From positions 11,167,764 to 11,231,763 of the forward strand of contig JAJEKV010000044.1 of the NCBI GenBank assembly GCA_021234155.1: a stretch of DNA of 64,000 bases, read 5' to 3'. Below are positions 58,711-64,000 of the stretch, in pieces. Made by a program: the position numbers and the translations under genes. Position 1 is the first letter of the stretch, and the number at the start of each line of letters is the position of its first letter. The stretch is from Isoetes taiwanensis (Eukaryota > Streptophyta > Lycopodiopsida > Isoetales > Isoetaceae). A model generated the notes under the pieces. It saw only the letters and a list, made by a program, of their open reading frames with translations. It did not search any database and was not told the DNA's origin.

Positions 58711-58788
58711 AAATCGCCCTTCTGCAGCGAAGAAAGAAAAAAGGGCATCAAATCGCCCTTCTGCAGCGAAGAAAGAAAAAACAGGCTT
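58711..58788. repeat. 39-bp tandem duplication
   Basis: Two copies of a 39-bp unit starting AAATCGCCCTTCTGCAGCGA at 58711 and 58750. The period keeps reading frame, so both strands show a doubled peptide, but no gene is recognised. Confidence 0.8.
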
Positions 58789-59113
58789 ATTACCGGATTG
58801 CTGCTTATCCTTTTCGATCCTCTGCATAGGTAAATTAGATATCAGATAAATCAGTGTTCTGGTGTACCTTCACTCCAAAACACACCTCTGTCTCCCGACC
58901 TCCAAAACCGTTGTATGCAAAAGCCACAAAATTTCCCTATCGAAAGTTGCCTTTGGTCGGATCTTTCCTGCCTGTTTGATCCTTGCTACCTAAAAGCATT
59001 TGAAAAATCTGCAAACAGATGGGTTCTGCTATGTAGGCTGTTTATCCCACGAAGGAAGCGGCAAGGGCAGGCTCAGTCTACGGGTTGATAGGCGCCCACG
59101 TGCCTGCGAAGAA
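58789..59113. other. Spacer
   Basis: No supported feature. Confidence 0.35.
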
Positions 59114-59216
59114 GGGGATAAACACCCCTGAGAGCCCATTACCTCAGATAAATGGGCGAGCCCGGAGGGGCGAGCCCATTTATCTGAGGTAATGGGCGAG
59201 CAGGGTGTTTATCCCC
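59114..59216. mobile_element. 103-bp near-perfect hairpin, foldback element
   Basis: The left arm starts GGGGATAAACACCC and the right arm ends GGGTGTTTATCCCC. Complementarity runs through CCCATTACCTCAGATAAATG to a very short centre. It has GGGCTCGCC words in common with the foldback elements at 28030-28294, but the termini differ. Confidence 0.8.
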
Positions 59217-59272
59217 TTTAACCGGGCAGGCAAGCTGCCTCATCCATACCTAGGATCTGAGCTTCCATAGCT

Positions 59273-59410
59273 TCGGTTATCACGACCGGAGGGCCAAAGA
59301 TCGGTTATCAAGAGTCCAGGCCTCGGTTATCAAGTCTTAGCCTGGATTATCAGCATCCGAAGCTGAATCTAGGGCAAAAAATCCTCCCGAAGCTGAATCC
59401 AGGGCAAAGT
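59273..59410. repeat. Minisatellite-like cluster
   Basis: TCGGTTATCA occurs exactly at 59273, 59301 and 59333. It is followed by two 30-bp-spaced copies of CCGAAGCTGAATC at 59357 and 59387, each continuing AGGGCAAA. Confidence 0.75.
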
Positions 59411-60334
59411 TGCAACGCTGCTGCTCTTCTTCCTTGTTTCCACTTGCCTGTTATGCCCTATCACAGGGCAGCAATCAATGGCCAGGATTGCGCTGATCTG
59501 AAAGCCTGCCGGTTAAAAGGCCCTTCTGTCCTCTTTTCAAATCATTCTAGGAATTATCTGCATATACTTGCTTGCACCTCTCTTTCTAAATTGGGTGCTT
59601 CCTCTTTTTTTTTCCCCCACAGGCTTTTCCAATACAGTATTTGGTAAAACCTCTCCATACCATATACCTTCAATGTTGTAGACTTTACATTAGATATACA
59701 TCACAAATATTGCCACATGAGATGGCCTATGCAGCCTGATGACATGGCAGATTCCACTCACTATTGATTTATTTTTCATGAAACCATTGGTAAATATTCA
59801 TTCATTTTGTGATTCAAATCTTTCAAGCTTAGACATTCAGCACTACAGTTTGGTTCGTTCAAAATTCATGCCATTTTGACTTGATATCAAGTGTACATTA
59901 TTCAACTGGGCACACAAGGAAAACATATTTTGCCTGTTATATAATGTTCCAAGTGCTTACCCCATCAAACCAATGGTATCATCGTCATCATGTTAATCAA
60001 CACACAGTTTGAGGACATCCATTGGTCGTACCATTAAAATAAATGTCTATACATATGTTCTCTCAACTGGCACAAAACCAATAACTCTACCAGTATTCCC
60101 CTTTATAACAACTAATCTAAAGACAGGGAAGTCGAGAAAGAGAAATGTTCGCGGCGGCCTTGGCCGCCGCGATAAATTTCTTGTAATATATAAAGCATGT
60201 ACAAGACATAGTATGAAGCAACACAATATCACATATTCACAGGCTCAGAGAATGTACATGTGGCATGGGGCCACGCATATGAAACTGCACAAACAAAAAA
60301 ATTGCAAACACAATGGAAAACAATAACGCCTAGC
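59411..60334. other. Spacer containing a 22-bp perfect GC palindrome at 60150-60171
   Basis: The palindrome has two 10-bp arms (CGCGGCGGCC and GGCCGCCGCG) around TT, within AT-rich sequence. No gene is supported. Confidence 0.5.
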
Positions 60335-60784
60335 TCATGGGCTATCCAGATGTAGCCCCCCTGATCACAACATCAAGCTGCTGGATTTCCTACGTCAACA
60401 AGCACCTGGCCAAGCTCATGTGAGACCTCAAAGCTTGCAATTCAAATAACGGAGCACCATTCGGGCAACACTGGACATCGCGAAATTGATCGCCACATAA
60501 AAGCCAGTCAGCCGCCTCCTCAGGATCCTGAGAGAGGCAACTATTCAATGAGCCTCCGTTCCAACCTGGATGATGCTCGTTAAAAATTCCTCCGCAGTGA
60601 AGAGCTGCTCCTCCTCAGGAGCATAAACCTCAGGATTTGGATGGGAATCGTCAATCGCATTGCTTACGAAAGATGGATCTATGCTCACAGGGGGATGATT
60701 GGTCTCCCCAGGAGGATTCCCATCAGCTCCATCTCTATCCTGCAACAACTTGTTACCACTACAAACACTTGCTGACTGCTGCAT
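60335..60784 (-). pseudogene. Unidentified frame pair, possible relative of the four-exon gene at 22683-23398
   Basis: The first frame (60784-60545) reads an acidic, Pro-rich stretch with NPEVYAPEEEQLFTAEEFL. A second frame, offset by one base and continuing downstream, reads SQDPEEAADWLLCGDQFRDV and LQALRSHMSLARCLLT, then after a TAG, EIQQLDVVIRGATSG and a stop. The C-terminal part resembles the end of the four-exon gene (HMRAHMNLARAL; with the alternative frame DRELRRIDAMGRR). The likeness is short and by eye. It may be a decayed gene, or a gene with an intron I could not place. No function is assigned. Confidence 0.3.
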
Positions 60785-60899
60785 ACATGTTTAATGTTTT
60801 CTGATACATGATCGAATCACGCCACATAAACTGGTGTCGTCCAGGAAGTCGGATTTAGCGGTTTAAAATGACAAAAAAAAAAATCGATACACCATTTTG
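60785..60899. other. Short spacer
   Basis: No feature apart from an A9 tract near 60872. Confidence 0.4.
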
Positions 60900-62052
60900 G
60901 CTGCTGCCCATTTGTTCTTAGAGCTATAGAGTAAGTATAGGAGCCTTGTTATTTCTGTTTCTGCATTATCATGTGACGATTTGTCCTTACCCTTATTGTT
61001 TTCTCCATTTTACAGGTTTTGCGTATTGAAAAGGACTTCAAAGACGTGCGCTATTGTGGATGTTATTGTTGATGTTTTGTTCAAAGAATGCTTTTGAAGA
61101 TGTTGCTCTGATTTCTCAACAGATCAGGTATGTTCTTGTGGATGGTATTGTTGATGTTTTGTTCAAAGAATGCTTTTGAAGATGTTGCTCTGATTTCTCA
61201 ACAGATCAGGTATGTTCTTCCAAGACTTATTTGTGTTATACTATTCATATCCATGAATTTATTGTGCTTTGCTTGCCACAGGCCAGTGTACCATTCTTCT
61301 AATGTGCATTGTGCAGTTCTCTGTCCAAATCCAATCCTCCAGTTTATCATTCTTCTAATGTGCAGTATGCAATGCTCTGTCCAAATCCAATCCTCCAGAT
61401 TATCATTCTTCTAATGTCCAGTATGCAGTGCTCTGTCCAAATCCAATCCATGTATCTATTTTTTGCTACAGACTTTATAAATTTGTATTGTTACCTTTAG
61501 TGTTTTATTGTGCATTTGCTTTCTTCAAATTCGTTAAATATTATTACCTTTAGTGTTTTATTGTCCATTTGCTTTCTTCAAATTTGTTACATGATCTACT
61601 TTCTTTCAAATTAGCCATTAACTTTAAGCTGCAAGAAATTCTATACAAATCAATTTGTTCATACTAGCATGGTATTGAGCATATATCCTGTAATTTCAAC
61701 CTATGATGCTAGAACAGGCTGCACATGGTAAAGGCGCGCCTATGTCAGCATATGCTTTTTAGCTATCGTTGATATCATATATCCATTAGAATCTAAACAT
61801 TTGGAATGTTCTCTAGCATTTAGAAATAGAATCTCGGCATTTAGAAAGAGAATATGGGCATTAGAACTTGGGCCAGAGAGATTCTAAATGCCCAGAGGAT
61901 GATTCAACATCTGTCTTGCTCAGGTCAGCATCAATTTCAGCGCCTGCCCATTTGTTGTTAGAGCCATAGGATAGTATAGGAGCTCTGTTATTTCCGTTTC
62001 TGCATTATCATATGACGTTTTGTCCTTATCCTTATTGTTTTCTCTATTTTGC
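60900..62052. repeat. Repeat block bounded by two 115-bp direct repeats
   Basis: A segment starting at GCCCATTTGTTSTTAGAGC and ending TTTTRCAGGTT occurs at about 60907-61020 and again at 61946-62056. Between them sit an 82-bp tandem duplication (61054-61135 and 61136-61217, one clear mismatch), a 56-bp unit repeated three times (starts 61292, 61348, 61404) and a 53-bp unit twice (61491, 61544). No protein is recognised. Confidence 0.75.
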
Positions 62053-62056
62053 AGGT

Positions 62057-62469
62057 TATGGAGATGTTATTGTGTGGATGTTCCCTTATGTTATTATGTG
62101 GATATTATTGTACCAACTTAAGCGCAATGCCAGATTGATGCGTTGTGCAATTCTTCTTTGTTGGATCCTAATGGAATTCTTATCCTCTCTATCCAATTCA
62201 TCTCACTTGCACTTTTATTCCCCTTCTGACTCCATGAGGTATTTGTATAAACATTGATTTTGGCAACCCATCGAGGACTCATTCTTTAGGATTATCTCAT
62301 AGATAAATATCACATTGAGAACTGTGGCATCTATCCCTCGACCCCGATCAATGACCCATATTGTGCCACGTGGCATGATCTAAGAGGCACAATTAAATGA
62401 AAAGGCAACAGTATCTATTTAATCTAACTCAAACTTCTTGCCTTGTGGAATGCAGCTAAATCATTCCTA
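62057..62469. other. Spacer
   Basis: No supported gene. AT-rich leader-like sequence before the Helitron relic. Confidence 0.35.
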
Positions 62470-63228
62470 TTTAAAACTTAAATATGCCACGAAGAAAACG
62501 TGAAGAAACTTTGCAAGAACGAGAAGAAAGACTCGCAATTGAGAGAAGAAAATATCATATAAGAAGGCAACAAATGCTTGCTAAACAGACAAACATAGAA
62601 CGAGAACTTAAACTACAAGAAGATGCATCACGAAAGAGAATTCTACGTGGCAAAACACTTGCAATTGAAATAGAAGAAACAAGAGCCCATAGGCTACATC
62701 AATAAGCATAACAAAAGAAAAATACAAGACAAAATCCTCCCACTTATAGACAAGGACGAACCTGTAATAAATCAGTTCATGTCGAACCTCATTATTCTGG
62801 AGAAATTTGCGCTCAAATTCAAACAAGATGGGACTAAATGTTGTCGTAAATGTAAGATCCATCTTGCTCCAATACAATAAATGTCGCGAATATTATATGA
62901 TCTACTAACTGGCAATCATTTAAAATCAAAAGAATTCAAGACACACATTAGAACATACAACAGTACACTGGCATTTGCTTCATTTGGAACAAACATTGAG
63001 CAATTTAATACTCGAGGTCCATATTGTTTCAAGAAATATCATAGAATGGGTGCCACTGCACAATCTAACGTTGGTGAGAAACCAAAGTTTGTAGAACTAT
63101 ACATTTTGGATACAGAATATGCAACTATAGAACAGGCCCAAAATCCACAGAATGCGGATTGCTATCAAGACTTATTAAGAGTACTTGATCAAGAATTGAG
63201 AAGTATCGACTGCTTGTTTGTTTTAAAC
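62470..63228 (+). pseudogene. Helitron Rep/helicase protein, N-terminal fragment (decayed)
   Basis: A charged leader (PRRKREETLQEREERLAIER) is followed, after stops and a frame change, by a Cys-containing stretch (KCCRKCKIHL). The Helitron-like N-terminal domain comes next: LYDLLTGNHLKSKEF, IRTYNSTLAFASFGTNIE, GPYCFKKYH, KPKFVELYILDTEYAT and DLLRVLDQELRSID. This order is that of plant Helitron replication proteins, which drive rolling-circle transposition. The similarity stops abruptly after about 63215, before the Rep HUH motif and helicase, so the element is truncated by another sequence. An in-frame stop lies just before 62881. Confidence 0.75.
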
Positions 63229-63424
63229 GAAGCATGGGCGCTGTGATGGCCGCCATGTAGGGTCTTGACGCGGTTTTCTTCATAACTTCTGGCTCGGGTG
63301 TCAGATTCGGGTATTTTTTAGTGCGTTAGAAAGCTAGAGATGTGAGCTTTCCATTGGTGTATAATTCATACAGTTTTATTGTGTCTATCTGGGCCGGATT
63401 TGGAGTTTACAGATTTCGGCTACC
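63229..63424 (+). other. Leader-like sequence before the right-edge ORF
   Basis: This GC-richer stretch without coding content joins the truncated Helitron to the next ORF. It resembles the untranslated leader of a retroelement, which is inference. Confidence 0.3.
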
Positions 63425-64000
63425 ATGGCAAACCCTAGTTCGCCAGCTTCGGAAACACGTTCGTCAGCCAAGAAAGTGGTAGGTGGTGCTTCTGCTTCTT
63501 CTTTTGCGCATGATATGCATTCTCCTTTGCCGCTTCCTAATTTACCCAATAATTCTCGCCTCAATCCTCTTGCTTTTGACCCTTCTCTTCTTGATATGAG
63601 TACAAGCTTGCAGCACTTTCCCCCTCTTTCTAAATCTGCACCTTTGTCTACTTCTCAAGTAGAGACCACTGTAAATACTTCTACTATTGCTTCTGCTTTT
63701 TGTTTGTCTACTTCTGCTGGGAGTGTGTCTGCTCCTTCTGCTCCTTGGGGTTCTTCTGATGCTGTGGCTAGGACGCCTTCTACACGATTTAGTGATTGGA
63801 TCAAACGTGATTTGACATCTAGTGTGCAATCTGCTCGTGTCTGCATTGAATATTATGGTACAGAATAACAAGAAAGAATTGAGCTCGTATCTAAATGATT
63901 TACAAGTACAAGATGATCGTATGGATGTTCAGTTGCCTCCTGAAGGTGTATTCTATGAGACACAGAAGTGTTCAAATGCTTTTACACGGGCTGGCCTACC
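63425..64000 (+). CDS. Unidentified ORF running off the right edge, possible retroelement ORF1
   Basis: ATG at 63425 lies in a good context (ACCATGGCA). The first 147 codons are rich in Ser, Pro, Thr and Ala (low complexity, SAGSVSAPSAPWGSS), then SDWIKRDLTSSVQSA before a stop at 63866. From about 63825 a second frame, offset by one base, continues to the window edge with NNKKELSSYLNDLQVQDD and QLPPEGVFYETQKC. Either a frameshift or a small intron separates the two. The layout, a Ser-rich head followed by a more ordered part, is common in plant retroelement gag-like or ORF1 proteins, but no zinc knuckle or other diagnostic motif is inside the window. Confidence 0.35.

Noticed and set aside
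1-64000. CRISPR arrays, bacterial operons, riboswitches or rRNA
   Set aside because: The window is eukaryotic (spliced genes, plant families, eukaryotic transposons); the short phased palindromes have no unique spacers and are not CRISPR.

Overview
The window reads as nuclear DNA of a land plant outside the flowering plants, most likely a fern. The evidence is mixed but consistent: an intron-less 1011-residue PLS-class PPR protein with a DYW deaminase domain and seven near-identical P-L-S triplets written in the MYAKCG / WGAMIAGYAQHGH style common in ferns, lycophytes and mosses; a plant two-domain glyoxalase I; a GT34-like Golgi glycosyltransferase; GT-AG introns of about 70 to 1300 bp; and AT-rich spacers packed with decayed mobile elements. 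The species cannot be fixed from the sequence alone.

Intact-looking genes are few. A five-exon GT34-like gene (13969-15801, +), the DYW-type PPR gene (18319-21354, -) and an eight-exon glyoxalase I gene (48042-50702, -; one GC-AG intron) are recognisable. A four-exon reading frame of unknown function (22683-23398, -) is supported by phase-compatible splice sites, and a diverged possible relative of it lies at 60335-60784. Broken genes include two loci of an FCP1-like HAD phosphatase family (about 5991-8520 and 23990-26217, both -), a SnRK2-type kinase fragment (55790-56150, -) and an unidentified decayed frame (9920-10510, -).

Mobile elements dominate the rest. They include a non-LTR retrotransposon with ORF1, endonuclease, reverse transcriptase and a C-terminal zinc motif ending in 25 perfect ATTCT units (32832-36830, +), with other non-LTR pieces at 1495-1605, 16655-16955 and 42005-42137. 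There is also a 3.3-kb CACTA-like DNA transposon with TAT target duplication (27500-30781), a 415-bp TRIM-like element with two 145-bp terminal repeats (38026-38440), a Pogo/Tigger transposase relic (44830-46016), a Helitron Rep-domain relic (62470-63228), a possible solo LTR (11220-12816) and several foldback elements (5039, 24621, 28030, 28196, 51325, 59114).

The most unusual structure is a set of roughly 21-bp palindromes related to AATCACGYYNRRCGTGATT. They are spaced exactly 26 bp apart in two separate places, and each place lies just upstream of one of the two FCP1-like HAD loci (8727-8773 and 26612-26980). A second, unrelated palindrome family (GGATTGGCATAAGCCAATCC) occurs five times at 52345-52660. 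Many premature stops in the relics are explained by C-to-T change at CAG or CGA, which fits decay under cytosine methylation.
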